A stretch of 64,000 nucleotides of DNA from Eutreptiella sp. 'Long Island Sound 2002' (taxonomy: Eukaryota; Euglenozoa; Euglenophyceae; Eutreptiales; Eutreptiaceae). The DNA lies in the NCBI GenBank assembly GCA_964036045.1, contig OZ038378.1:177528341-177592340 (forward strand). The letters run 5' to 3'. The translations under genes were made by a program, and so were the position numbers. Of this stretch, positions 32,318 to 44,052 are shown piece by piece. Under the pieces are notes generated by a model. The model worked only from the letters and a program-made list of their open reading frames with translations. It did no database searches and had not been told where the DNA came from. Each line of letters opens with the position of its first letter. Position 1 is the first letter of the stretch.

Positions 32318-33019
32318 CTGAGAACCCGCAGCGGTGTGGTCGGGCTCGGGGCACGCGGGCACGAGGCCAAGGGTTGAGGGTGCCACGTGAGTGTGGCGGC
32401 CACAGTGGGGGGGGGGGGAGTTGGGACCGGTCCCGCTGCAAACCGCCCCCCGGCTATCAGTCGAAAATTCGGCGGGGTCGCTGGGGGGGGGGGGGTTAGG
32501 AGGGGGGCGGTAGGAACAACAACAACAAATGCTTGTTGGTCCTTCGTCCTCACTCTTGAGGGACAAAAACAAGTTTCCGGACTGCTTTGCGGCCCGAGTG
32601 AGACCAACTGCGGTCCTGCCCGTCACACCCTGGGGAACCGCTATTGTTCAAAACCCGGGCGGGGGGGTGGGGGGGCGGTTCGCATCATGGGGGGGCCACC
32701 GCAACGGGCAATACGCCGACTCCTTCCCACTTTCCTGCCACTTTCAAGGGGGGGGGGGGGGGGGGGGCAACATAAATGGCTTAAAATGACCCCCTCGTCG
32801 CGCTGATCATTTTGAGGTCTGTGGGGGAAACAAACGCACCGCGCGCACCGCGCATAGCACCGCGCGCTCGTTTTTGGGTTGCTGTTTTACGCACTTCTGG
32901 CTGATTTTCAGTGTGGCAGAGACGCAGTGGCTTCAGGGGTTCACATACAACAACGGAGGCCTCCACTCCATCCTCCTCACCATTGCAATGGTGGTTGTAG
33001 CTGCCCACACCCCCTGCCA

Positions 33020-33335
33020 TGTTGGGGTAAAGCTTTTTGAAAAAAAAATTTGTACCCTAACGTGGGGGTCCCAGTTGGCAGGCTGGGGCTAGAGGTTGGG
33101 GAGGGGGAGGGTCAAATTTTTTTCATGACTTTCCTCCATGATTGAACTCTCCATAAAATTCTGAGTATTTTGAGTATAGACACATGGGGTGAAAAAAAGT
33201 TTTACCCCCTCCCATCGCAAAAAACTTTTCTTTCTGGGGACTTCGGCCCCGATGGCCGGCACTTCCCTGCCAATTTCCAGGGAGGGGCAGGGGAGTCGGC
33301 GTCAAGGGCCCGGGCCCAGCGACCCCCCCCTGGTT
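33020..33335. repeat. Intron repeat copy, related to 35.1–35.4 kb
   Basis: Shares ordered blocks with 35095–35430: TTTTT(G/A)AAA, GGGGG(T)CCCAGT, GGTCA, AAAATTCTGAG.ATTTTGAGTA, TTTTACCCCC, GGCCTTCGG-type and GGGGTGTCAAGGGC-type ends. Just upstream (32785–32820 and 35055–35090) both copies have AAAATGA.CCCCTCGTCGC.CTGATCATTT. Confidence 0.7.
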
Positions 33336-33369
33336 TGCATATAAGGACCCAGCGCGGCTCTCCCCCCCA

Positions 33370-34100
33370 CGTGGCGGCAGCTGTGGCCGTGGCTGTGGCT
33401 GCGGCTTGCTGTGATAGTGGCTGTGGCTTGGCAATTGTTTGTGGCTGTGCGTGCGAGGCTGTGGCAGTGGATGCCGTTGTGGTTCTGAGCGTGGCTATGG
33501 CTGTGCTTCAAACACCCGCAGAGCACAACCGGATAGTTGTACAGTAGAGCACAACTGCACACTGAATGCGAAGCAGCACAGAGGATGATCGCCGTACCTC
33601 TTGTCACGGTAAGTCCGAGCCAATAGCAGGTTCAGGTTCGCACAACAGAAGGGCAAATTGAGCGAGCACCGGCGTGGCTATGGCAGTGGCTGTGGCTGTG
33701 GCTGTGGATGTGGATGTGGCTATGGCTGTGGCTGTGGCCATCACAAAGCTGTGACACGGTTCAGTTTGGGGTACACAGGACAAACGGAGAAAGCAATGGT
33801 GGCTGACGGGCAAATGCTGATCTAATTGTGATTCAATGTGGGAATACATGTAAATAAATAGCAATCCTTAAAACTGGCTGTTAATCACGTGCTCATCTCT
33901 GAACGGAATTAAACGCGTTTAGAACTGTTCGGGTGCTGTGGCTGTGGCTGGGGTGGAGGTGTGGTTGCAACCACGGCGGTGGTTGTTGCTGTGTCTGTGG
34001 ACGTAGCCGTGGCTGTGGCTGTGGCTGTGGCCATGACAGTGGCCGTACACGTCGTTGCTGTGGCTGTGGCTGTGACTGTGGCTGCAGCTGGGGCGACAGA
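33370..34100. repeat. GGCTGT hexanucleotide clusters
   Basis: Interspersed (GGCTGT)n/(GTGGCT)n blocks at about 33378–33500, 33673–33745 and 33936–34095, which code for Ala-Val or His-Ser repeats in various frames by chance. They border the donor side of the 34.1-kb exon. Confidence 0.85.
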
Positions 34101-34139
34101 TGTGGCTGCTGTGAGGAGCGCTCCCTGGGTCTTGCACAC

Positions 34140-34668
34140 CGGAAATCAAATGTCATCGCAGGCGCTTGCAGTCGCTTACCAACCAGGTCGCCACGCAGCC
34201 GCTCGTCAGCCCCCTCCTCCTCCTCCTCCTCCACTTCCTCCTCCTCCTCTTCCATCTGCCTCTCTCTCTCTGCCGCTGCCGCCGCCGCCGCTTCCGCATC
34301 TGCCGCCGCCGCGGCGGACCCGCTCTTCTGCGCGACCAGCGTACAACACGTGCCGCCGGCCTCAAACAGGGCCACGTACGCCCGCGAATGAGGGCCCACG
34401 GCGGCGACGGTCGCCTGCACAGCCTCCTCATAGATCTGTAACAGCGTCGCCGTGGGGCGGCTGGCGAGGCGGTTCAGGCCGCGCAGTGCGCCTGCGAGTT
34501 CGCAGGTGCGCGTGGCCTCGCTAAACACCTTCGCGACGTCCTGCAGGAATCGGGACTCGGCCTCGCACATGTGCCGTGTGCCGTCTGCAGCCAGAAGGCC
34601 CTTGGGGCCGTGGCCGTGGGCTGCGAGGGTGTCCACCCCGAGGACGGCCGTGGGCTGTCCCTGAACAC
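34140..34668 (-). CDS. GAF-repeat exon with acidic insert
   Basis: Strong acceptor (CCCGCTTTTTGCAG) before 34668 and donor GTGTGC after 34140, open throughout. It begins VQGQPTAVLGVDTLAAHG and ESRFLQDVAKVFSEATRTCEL, the final strand and helix of one GAF-like unit. It goes on with TATLLQIYEEAVQATVAAVG and SRAYVALFEAGGTCCTLVAQ, the first helix and strands of the next. An Ala-rich then Glu-rich insert (more than a dozen Glu, near 34250–34210) sits in a loop, followed by ADERLRGDLVGKRL. GAF units therefore cross exon borders. Function unknown; tandem GAF proteins act as ligand sensors or scaffolds. Confidence 0.65.
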
Positions 34669-35094
34669 CTGCAAAAAGCGGGGGTAACACTGGAAACGGG
34701 TGGTGCGCGGGGCTGTCGACTGATTGCGGGGGTTGGGGATGCCGTGACACTGGAGCATGGCACACGAGACATGCACAGGGCCGGTCCATTACCTTGGCAC
34801 CAGAACATGGGACGGAGCACATGAAGGGGGGCTGGGGGGCAGGCCACATCGTGGGTCTGCCAAACGCAGAGAGAATGTGAACGGCGTCAAGGTCCCTGTG
34901 GGATTGGTGCAGGAGAGGCGAAATCCGCACACACCCATGGGTGGCGCCCAGGTGCAGCCGCCGACAGCGACGGCCCCAAAACATTTCGCCCCCTGGACCG
35001 GGGGGGGGGGAGGGGGAAGCCGGGCTGGGGCCCCAGGTACCCCAACATTTATACCTCAAAATGATCCCCTCGTCGCACTGATCATTTAGCACAC

Positions 35095-35430
35095 ACTTAT
35101 GTGGAGTTTTTAAAAGAAACATTTTTTAACCCCCAGGGGGTCCAGTCCCAGCAGCCAGGTTTGGGGGGCTGGATGGGGAAGGTCAGGGGTCAGAAAAGTT
35201 TTCCTGTTTTGCATATATATATTTGGATTTCCCATGAAATTCTGAGCATTTTGAGTACCACAATGGGTAAAAACGGAATTTTACCCCCCCCTCCCCCCCC
35301 ACTGTATGCTAACAAAAAAAATTTCCGGGGCCTTCGGTGCCAATTTGGGACCAAAGATTGTCCAGACCTTCTAAACATTTTGGCCAATTTGAAGGGAAGG
35401 GGTGTCAAGGGCTGCAGCTGGGCGCCCCCC
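35095..35430. repeat. Intron repeat copy, related to 33.0–33.3 kb
   Basis: See 33020–33335. The copy lies upstream (on the minus strand) of the 34.1-kb exon, as the other does relative to the 32.1-kb exon, so the pair may record an internal tandem duplication of exon plus intron. Confidence 0.65.
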
Positions 35431-35883
35431 ATGCACACACCACACAGACAAAGCTCGTCAGTGTCTGTGGCTATTTTTGTGTCGGGAGATGGAATGTGCG
35501 ATCAACTCGTCTATGGGAACCCGCCCTATTTGTAAGGCCCAATGCAGCACAGCAACTGTCTGAAAGTACATTCTGTCAAGCTTGAAGCCGGTCACCCACC
35601 ATTTCTGGACGATCACTACACAGGACCGTGGCAAAAGTGCTGGTGACATGAAAACCCCGTGCCCCCCACCGGCTCTGCAGACCCCACCCCGTTGGTCAGG
35701 AGAGGAAGAGGGCACTCGTGTGGGGTAGGGCTCCAGAAAATTATATTTGGCGGGGGGGGGGGGGGGGGCTTGGAGCCCCTTCTCCAACCCCCCACCCTGG
35801 AGGGGGCTCCAACGGCCGGCTCTCTTTTTCCATGTTCTTCATGCATATTCCATGACAAAACCACTGGCACTATCACAGTCTGC

Positions 35884-35960
35884 CACCGTCACCGTCACTG
35901 TCACTGTCACTGTCACTGTCACTGTCACTGTCACTGTCACTGTCACTGTCACTGTGTCAC
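35884..35960. repeat. TGTCAC hexamer repeat
   Basis: About twelve tandem copies of (C)ACTGT, i.e. (TGTCAC)n. Confidence 0.95.
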
Positions 35961-38640
35961 TTCAAGGGGGGCTCCTCCCATGGTTGTCAGCCGTTCTACC
36001 CCCCCCCAACCCCCCAAAGCAAGTTGGTGCAAAAAATTTCAGACATCTATATTGAGGAAATAAGCGTGTGGCCCTTGGAGCCCCTTTTCACAACCCCCCT
36101 CTCCCCCCCTGAATTTGCGGGGGCTCCAAGGGCCCCGCCCGCCCCAAGTAAAATTTACACCAGCCCAGGGGTGTCGCTGGGCTGCACTGCTGCCCCACCA
36201 TCGTCAAGTGACATTATTGTCAAGTGATGTGCCAAGTTGCGGGGTGACGTGGGGGACTGCCTCGCCTGCACTTCTGCAACCTGGCCACCCCATCTCCATC
36301 TGTTCCTTTCCTGCTGGGTTTCCTCCCGCCCAAGGCGCCTGCCCCGCCACTGCTCCGCCAGTCACTGCACCGGTGGCCACACCAGCTTCTCACAGAAAGC
36401 ACAAGGGGGAGCATGACACATGATGTGGGGAACAGCTACAGGGCCATCGCAAATTCTGGAGAGACAGGGAGGGACGGGCTGCGTGACACGTTCCTTTTTG
36501 GCGGAGGGGGGGGGAGGCACATTACAGAGGGGTCCCGTGAGCAGGAGTACAATGCAATTGTTTTGATTCCAATGGCTGCCACAGCCACTGCGGACTTGGT
36601 TCGGCATCTGCACATGTGGCCGGTGTGCCAGTCGTAGTCCCAGTCTGGCCGTAGGGCTGTGGCCTTGTGCAGACACGCTTTGCGCGCATCCGCATCTGCA
36701 CGGGTCATTGCAGGACTGCTCCTCTGCCGCCATAACATATGGAGTACCAGCGAAGCCCAATGGAGGCAGTGCGATGGACGCAGATCAAGGCCGCAGACCA
36801 TTTCCAGAATCTTCGGCAGCTGGGTGCCTTTGCCCGTGGCCTGTGCATTGTGTTCTGTCGAGCCTCTGCTAATTGTGGTGTGGTGTGCGGGTGGATTTGC
36901 GTGCTGAGCGGGGGCTGCACTTGAGGGCGAGGGAGGCGGAGCAGAGGCTTCAAGAGCCCTTGCAAAAACGCACACTGGCGGTTCTGAGTCGTTGCATGGC
37001 ACGTGCCGCCAGGTACAACGCGTTCCAGGGCTGTGCTGTTTCCAAGAACAGCGACCCCCGTAAACGCATGGTCAGCAGGGGTGGGGGAGACGGCCTTTGT
37101 GCCCCCCGGGGGTGTGTGCTTAGCCACGGGGGGGGGGGGGGGGTGCGCTGGCAAACCCACGCAGAAGCAGAATGTGGGAAATCCCTGGGACCAGACGTCT
37201 CCTACCCCCACGGGGGGGGACTATTTGCCCCCATGGACCCACTCACTCACCCAACGGCTGGTGCAACGCACAAGACACGAGCATTGGACGGGGCTTGGAG
37301 GGGATTGAGGGGTACCCTGGGCCCCCGCATGCCGGCCCTACGAGGGGGAGGGGGCGGTTGCTGGACCCCCACCCCCGCAGAATTCCCAGCGGTGGTTCCC
37401 AGCGCGTTGAGGCTGCCTGGGTTTTGCCATGGGAGGCCGCTCACCTCCCAGCGGCATGCGCCCCTGGCGGTCGCTTTTTTCCAAATACTCCGCGTGGAAC
37501 CCCCCCCCCCCCCGACCAACACAAGAACCACCGGGGGCGAGAGTTGGGACCCATCCCCATGCGCCCCGGGCCATGAACCGACATGCGCCCCAGAAATACG
37601 CCTCCTGTTGGCCACTTGAGCACCCCCGACCCCCTGGCCTTGTCGGCGCTCTGGCCCAGCGTCGTCAGTGGTGACGTTCACCAGGCCAGTAACCCCTCCG
37701 CCGGCCATGCAGCACAAACACCCCACTCCGCCGGACGGAAGGGCTCCGCCCCCAGCCCACAGCATGCGGGCCCCAGAGACGGGAGGGCTGGCACGTGAGT
37801 TCCCGGCCACCCCTCCGCGTTAGCGCAGCCCTCTGGGCGCTCAGCCAATATCCTACTGGCGAGGCCCCCCAGCGACGGCGCCGAAATCCTCCTGGTGAGG
37901 CGTCCCTCCCCCCTCCCCCCCTGTCCCACCGCCCGCACAGCCCTCGCCCCCACTGCGCCCCCTCCCCGCAAGCCTTGCACGCGCCAACCCTTCTCGCCCC
38001 ATTGCAGGGTCGTACGCTGGGCTGCTGACGCGACTACGCATGGGAGCGAGGGAATCGACAGAACGACGCGAGAAGCCTGGGGCTCTTGCAGACAACAGAG
38101 CACACGGCACAGCGCGTAACCGGGTCACGAAGGGCTGGCACGTGAGTTCCCGGCCGCCCTTCCACCGTGGCGCCCCCCACACTCTAGCCGAAATCCTTTG
38201 GTGAGGCCGCCCGGCGATGGTGTCAATATCCTCCCGGTGAGGCACCTGCCCCCCCACCCCCACCCCACCTAGACGCCAATATCCTCCTGGTGAGGCGCTG
38301 GGAGTGCAGTGGGGACGCCAAACGCCCATGGTGAGGCGTGGCCTTGCATCTGCTATGAAGCTGCGCATGCCTCTGCCAGTGTATACCAATATGAGTCCGT
38401 TTCCATGGCTGTCAATATGTGTGACATGTCAGCACAGCTCTGCCAAGAGGATGCATATGTGCATTTTCGACTTCGTCCCGATTCTGAGGTTTCACATTGC
38501 ATTGCCACAGAGCGTGACTCCACACCCCCTCCCACTCTGCCCCCCTTGCCCCGCCCCCCGGCCCCACCTCCTGCCACGCCCACAAATCCCCTTCCATACC
38601 AGGCAGCCCCGAGGCATACAGCCAGCGTGCCCTGCCCCTG
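35961..38640. other. Mostly noncoding, one weak exon candidate
   Basis: GC-rich, with G/C runs at 36500, 37128 and 37500 and a GGTGAGGC/CAATATCCT(C)C short repeat at 37850–38335. A minus-strand frame at 37002–36440 (LRPDWDYDWHTGHMCRCRTKSAVAVAAIGIKTIALYSC) could hold an exon, but I see no convincing borders. Confidence 0.4.
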
Positions 38641-38649
38641 CGATGTCCT

Positions 38650-41600
38650 GCACTACCCATGTGCAGCCCCGCACTGCGCCCCCGCGCCGCCCGGCACTGC
38701 GCACCTGTGCAATCCCATGCTGCGCCCCTGCACAGCCCCGCACAGCGCCCTGGCGCAGCCTTGCACTGCGCCCGTGTGCAATCCCTCGCTGCGCCCTTGC
38801 GTAGCCCCGCACTGCACAGCCATGCACGACGCCCTTGTGCCATCCCACGCTGCGCCCCTACGCAGCCGTGCACTGCGCCCCTACGCAGCCGTGCACTGCG
38901 CCCCTGTGCAATTCCATGCTGCATGCCTGCACAGCCCCACCCTGCACCCTTGCGCAGCCCCGCACTGCGCCCCTGCGCAACCCTGCACTGCGCCCCTGTG
39001 CAATCCCACCCTGCGCCCCGCCGCAGCCCAGCACTGCGCCCTTGCGCAGCCCTGCACGGCGCCCCTGTGCAATCCCACATTGTGCCCTTGTGCAGCCCTG
39101 CATTGCGCCCCTGTGCAATCCCACGCTGCGCTCTTGCGCAGCCCTGCACTACGCCCCTCTGCCATCCCACGCTGCGCCCCTGCGTAGCCCTGCACTGCGC
39201 CCTTGTGCAGTCCCACTCTGCGCCCCTGCACAGCCCCACACTGCGCCCTTGCGCAGCCCTGCACGGCGCCCTTGCGCCCCTGTGCAATCCCACCCTGCGC
39301 CCCGCCGCAGCCCAGCACTGCGCCCTTGCGCAGCCCTGCACGGCGCCCCTGTGCAATCCCACATTGTGCCCTTGTGCAGCCCTGCATTGCGCCCCTGTGC
39401 AATCCCATGCTGCGCTCTTGCGCAGCCCTGCACTACGCCCCTCTGCCATCCCACGTTGCGCCCCTGCGTAGCCCTGCACTGCGCCCTTGTGCAGTCCCAC
39501 TCTGCGCCCCTGCGCAGCCCCACACTGCGCCCTTGCGCAGCCCTGCACGGCGCCCCTGTGCAATCCCATGAGGCGCCCTTGCGCAGCCCCGCACTGCACC
39601 CCTGCGCAGCCCCACACCGTGCCACTGTGCAATCCCACGCTACGCCCTTGCACGGCCCCACCCTACGCCCCAGTGAAGCCCCGCACTGCACCCCTGCAGA
39701 GCCCCACATTGCGCCCTTGCGCAGCCCCGCACTACGACCCTGCGCAGCCCCACACGGCGCCCCTGTGCACTCCCACGCTGCGCCCTTGGGCAGCCCTACT
39801 GTGCGCCCCTTGCGCAGCCCCCTGCATTGTGCCCCTCTGCAATCCCACGCTGCATCCCTGTGCAGCCCTGTACTGCACCCCAACGCAGCCCCACACTACG
39901 CCCTTGCGCCGCCCTGCATGGCGCCCCTGCGCAATTCCACACCGCGCCTTTGCACGGCCCTACTCTGCGCCCATGCACAGCCCCGCACTGCGCCTGCACA
40001 GCCCCACACTGCGCCCTTGCGCAGCCCTGCATTGGGCCCCTGTCCAATCCCACGCTTCGCCCTTGCGCAGCCCCACCCTGCGCCCCAGTGAAGCCCCGCA
40101 CTGCACCCCTGCAGAGCCCCACATTGTGCCCTTGCGCAGCCCCGCACTACGACCCTGCACAGCCCCAGATGGCGCCCCTGTGCACTCCCATGCTGCGCCC
40201 TTGTGCAGCCCTACTCTGCGCCCCTTGTGCAGCCCAGCATTGCACCCCTGCGCAGCCCCAACTGCACCCTTGCGCACCCCTGCATTGCGCCCCTGTGCAA
40301 TCCCATGCTGCGCCATTGCGCCGCCCGGCATGGCGCCCCTGCGCAATTCCACACTGTGCCTTTGCACAGCCCTACTCTGCGCCCCTGCGCAGCCCCGCAA
40401 TGTGCCCCTGCGCATCCCCACACGGCGCCCTTGCGCAATCCCATGCTGCGCCCTTGCGTAGCCCTGCACGGCACCCCAGTGCAATCCCATGCTGCACCCG
40501 TGCGCACCCGTGCGCAGCCCCACACTGCACTCATGCACAGCCCCACAGTGCGCCCTAGGGCAATCCCACGCTGCGCCCCTGCGCAGCCCCGCACTGCGCC
40601 CCTGCGCATCCCCACACGGTGCCCCTGTGCAATCTCATGATGGGCCCCTGCACAGCCCCGCACTGTGCTCATGCAGAGCCCCACACTGCGCCCTTGCGCA
40701 GCCCCGCACTGCGCCCCTGCGCATCCCCGCACGGCGGCCCTGTGCAATCCCATGCTGCGCCCCTGCGCAGCCCTGCACGGCGCCCCAGTGCAAACCCACA
40801 CAGCAACCCTGCGCAGCACTGCACTGCGCCCCTGCACAGCCCTGCTCTGTGCCCTTGCGCCGCCCTGCACAGCGCCCCTGCGCAATTCCACACTGCGCCT
40901 TTGCACAGCCCTACTCTGCGCCCATGCGCAACCCCACACTGCGCTCATGCGCAGCCCCGCACTGCGCCCCTGCGCATTGCGGAGGGGCACCGTGCAAGGC
41001 TGCGCAAGGGCGCAGTGTAGGGCTGCGCAGGGCCGCTGTGTGGGGCTACGCAAGGGGCAGTGCGGGGCTGCGCAGGGGCGCAGCGTGGGATTGTCCACAC
41101 TGCGCCCTTGCGCAGCCCCGCACTGCGCCCCTAAGCAGCTGCACACGGTGCCCCAATGAAAACCCAGGCTGCGCCCCTACACAACCCCGCACTGCGCCCT
41201 TGCGCAGCCCCGCACGACGCCCCTGTGCAGACCCACACTGCGCCCCTGCGCAATCCTGCGCTGTGCCCCTGCGCAGCCCCGCACAGCGCCCCTGTGCAGC
41301 CCCGCACAGCACCCTTGCGCAGCCCCGCACAGCGCCCCTGTGCAGTCCCACAGTGCGCCCTTGCGCAGCCCCGCACTGCGCCCCTAAGCAGCTGCACACG
41401 GTGCCCCAATGAAAACCCAGGCTGCGCCCCTACACAGCCCCGCACTGCGCCCTTGCGCAACCCCGCACTACGCCCCTATGCAGACCCACACTGCGCCCCT
41501 GCGCAATCCTGCGCTGCGCCCCTGTGCAGCCCCGCACAGCGCCCTTGCGCAGCCCCGTACAGCGCCCCTGTGCAGTCCCACACTGCGCCCTTGAGCAGCC

Positions 41601-42420
41601 CCGCATTACACCCCTGCGCAACCCCGCACTGCGCCCCTGCTCATTCCCACGTTGCGCCCCTACGCAGCCCCACACTGCGCCCCAATGCAATCCCACACTG
41701 CGCCCTTGCGCAGCCCCGCACTGTGCCTCTACGCAGCCCCACACGGCGCCCCAGTGCAGTCCCAGGCTGCGCCCCTGCGTAGCCCTGCATTACGCCCCTG
41801 CGCAGCCCAGCACTGCGCCCCTGGTCAATCCCATGGTCAATCCCACGCTGTGCCCCTACGCAGCCCCACACTGCGCCCTTGCGTAGCCCCACACTGCACC
41901 CCTATGCAATCCCACACTCTGCCCTTGCGCGGCCCCGCACCGCGCCCTTGCGCAGCCCGGCAGCCCACGCTGCGCCCTTGCGCAGCCCCGCATGGCGCCC
42001 CTGCACAGCCCTACTCTGTGCCCTCGCGCAGCCCTGCACTGCTCCCCTACGCAGCGCCCCACTGTGCCCTTGCGCAGCTCTGCATTGCGCCCTTGCGCAA
42101 CTGCGCACTGCACCCCAGCGCAGTCCCGCGCTGCGCCCCCACGAAGCCCCGCGCTGTGCTCATGTGCAGCCCCGCACAGCACCCCTGCACTGTCCCATGC
42201 TGCGTCATGCACAAACCCATGCTATCTTCTTACGCAGCCTTGCACTGTGCCCCTGCGCAGCCCCGCACTGCGCCCTGGCACAGTCCCACACTGCGCCCCT
42301 GCGCAGTTCCCCGCTGCACCCCTGCGCAGCCCTGCGCTGCGCCCTAGCACGGTCCCCGGATGCGCCCCCGCGCAGTCCCATACAGCGCCATGCCCAGTCC
42401 CATGCTGCGCCCCTGCACAG
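38650..42420. repeat. 23-bp minisatellite, about 3.8 kb
   Basis: Roughly 160 copies of a 23-bp unit close to CTGCGCCCCTGCGCAGCCCC plus GCA. Each unit contains a TGCGC..GCGCA dyad that can fold. Because 23 is not a multiple of 3, each strand reads all unit frames every 69 bp, and as the unit lacks stops this produces long spurious open frames on both strands. Higher-order duplications are visible: about 39001–39190 repeats at about 39285–39490 (offset 284), and 41133–41260 repeats at 41386–41515 (offset 253, 11 units). Confidence 0.95.
40977..41095. repeat. Inverted block within minisatellite
   Basis: For about 115 bp the unit runs in reverse complement (GGGGCTGCGCAGGGGCGCAG), flanked by forward units on both sides. 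Confidence 0.95.
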
Positions 42421-43587
42421 TGCACAGTCATCTGTCATCTGTCAACTGCGTGCCCCGAGACGGCGCCCACTCACATGCGGCGTCGGACCCCGTGCACAGC
42501 TCCACCGCAGAACAAGGGCTCCCCGAGCGCCCCGCGCTGATGCCCCCACCGCCATGCCCAACCCACAGCCCGGAACCCCACATAGCGGAGCCCCCCCCCC
42601 CCCCCCCCGTGCACCGAAACCTCCCACCATCCATCACCCCCAGTGGCGTGGGGTGTGGTGGCTCGCCACCCGCTTCGATCACCCTGGCGGGACCGAGTAA
42701 ACCGTCCTTTGGGCGGTTGCGGGCCTCCATTTTCCTAGAGGTCCCCCTTCAGCTTTGCTGATGCCTCGGGCGGGTCACGCAGATTCCAGATTCCAGATTC
42801 CCTGCAGAATTCCGAGAAACCGCCCCCAGCCCCCCCGCTGGATGAGTGTTTCTCAAAATAGCGCGTGACCGCCGGTGCGCACACAAAGAAGCTCCGCAAG
42901 CCGCTGTTTGGGCCCACAGTTTCTGTTTCTCCGTGTGGCGGGCCATGTCGGCCAAAACATTCGGGATCCAAACGGCAGTCAACTTCATTTGCCCCCCCCC
43001 CCCCACCTCTGCATCCCCCGGTGGGGGTTCCGCGGTCAGCGCACTGTGTTCGACCATCCCCCTACCCAGTCCTTCGCCCACCCTGCAGGTGCACGTTGTG
43101 CAGCAAGTTCAGGTCTGCGCGCAGGCTGGGCCAGGGTGCATCCCCCTTGACAGTCATTGATAACGATGCGGGCAGTCACGTCAGTATACTGCACATGGCC
43201 TTGAGGGCATCTCCCTCGCGCGGCCCCCGCCCAGGGATGTATTAGAAGGGGGGGGGGGGTCCTTGAAGGGCGGGGGGGTTTGGCACAAGGCCTCGGTATC
43301 TGAAGGGCGGGGGGGGAGCCCCCACTGAAGGCAGGCCGAAAATTTTTAAGCTTAAATTCTCTTGGCGCCGAAGCAAACTTTTGGCTGTCAGCCTCAAATA
43401 TTGGAAGGGAAGAGTGGGGGGGAAGGGGGTCGGGGGGGGGGGGGGGGCTACCCCCCCTTCTCCTTCGGCGTACGGCCGTTCTAATACATCCCTGCCCCAG
43501 CCCCGTGGGGTAGGCCGCACACGAAGGAAACTCCCGGTGCCCCCCTCCTCGGGCACCATCAATGCCCCAACACTGCGCCCCGCACAC
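42421..43587. other. Noncoding, G/C-run rich
   Basis: Poly-C at 42588 and 42995, poly-G at 43250 and 43432. The minus strand at about 43150–43080 (PSLRADLNLLHNVHLQ) might be a small exon, but borders are weak. Confidence 0.4.
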
Positions 43588-44052
43588 CCACAATCGGCGC
43601 CACGAACAGGTCCCCGTCCTCCTCCGGCTGCGGGCCCAGCCAGGCCACCGCCGGCAAACTGTGCACCCCCGACACAAGGGACGCCCCCGGGTCCGGTCCG
43701 AGGCACTGCGCGAACGACGGGCAGTCGGCCGCCTCCGTCCGCCGCAGCGTCTTCCCGCGCACTTGGGGGGAGCACGTGGCGGACGTGAACTCGTACTGTA
43801 GCTCGTCCGCCGCCGCGTCGTAGGTCGCCACGTAGCACGCGAAGCCCTGCAGCACGTCCTCGGCCATGCGGAGGCTGAGGTCGAAGAGGCGGCGCAGCGC
43901 GCGCACGCTCGTGGTCTTGTCCTGCTCGGCCTCCAGCGTGGCCAGGGCACGCTGCATCGCCTCCTGCTGCTTTGCCAGGAACGCCTCAGCCTCCGTGTCC
44001 AGCCCATCGTCCACCTCCTCCACCACCACATCGGAGGCAGCAGGGGCCATGA
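43588..44052 (-). CDS. GAF-like exon with N-terminal coiled coil
   Basis: Long pyrimidine tract and TTCGCAG before 44052; donor GTGTGC after 43588. The frame, possibly starting at the ATG at 44050, gives an acidic lead, then EAEAFLAKQQEAMQRALATLEAEQDK (coiled coil) and RALRRLFDLSLRMAEDVLQGFACYVATYDAAADELQYEFTSA. This is the first helix and strands of a GAF-like unit, ending LFVAPIVG at the donor. The ATG near the acceptor allows either a translation start or an internal exon. Same strand and style as the 34.1, 32.1 and 0.8 kb exons. Confidence 0.65.

Noticed and set aside
32700-34000. Proteins from GGCTGT repeats
   Set aside because: Hexanucleotide repeats give Ala-Val or His-Ser repeats in several frames; no conserved domain outside the bordered exon.
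38412-40091. Long open frames on both strands of the minisatellite (over 400 residues)
   Set aside because: They follow from a stop-free 23-bp unit read in rotating frames; both strands are equally open and the peptides are pure repeats.
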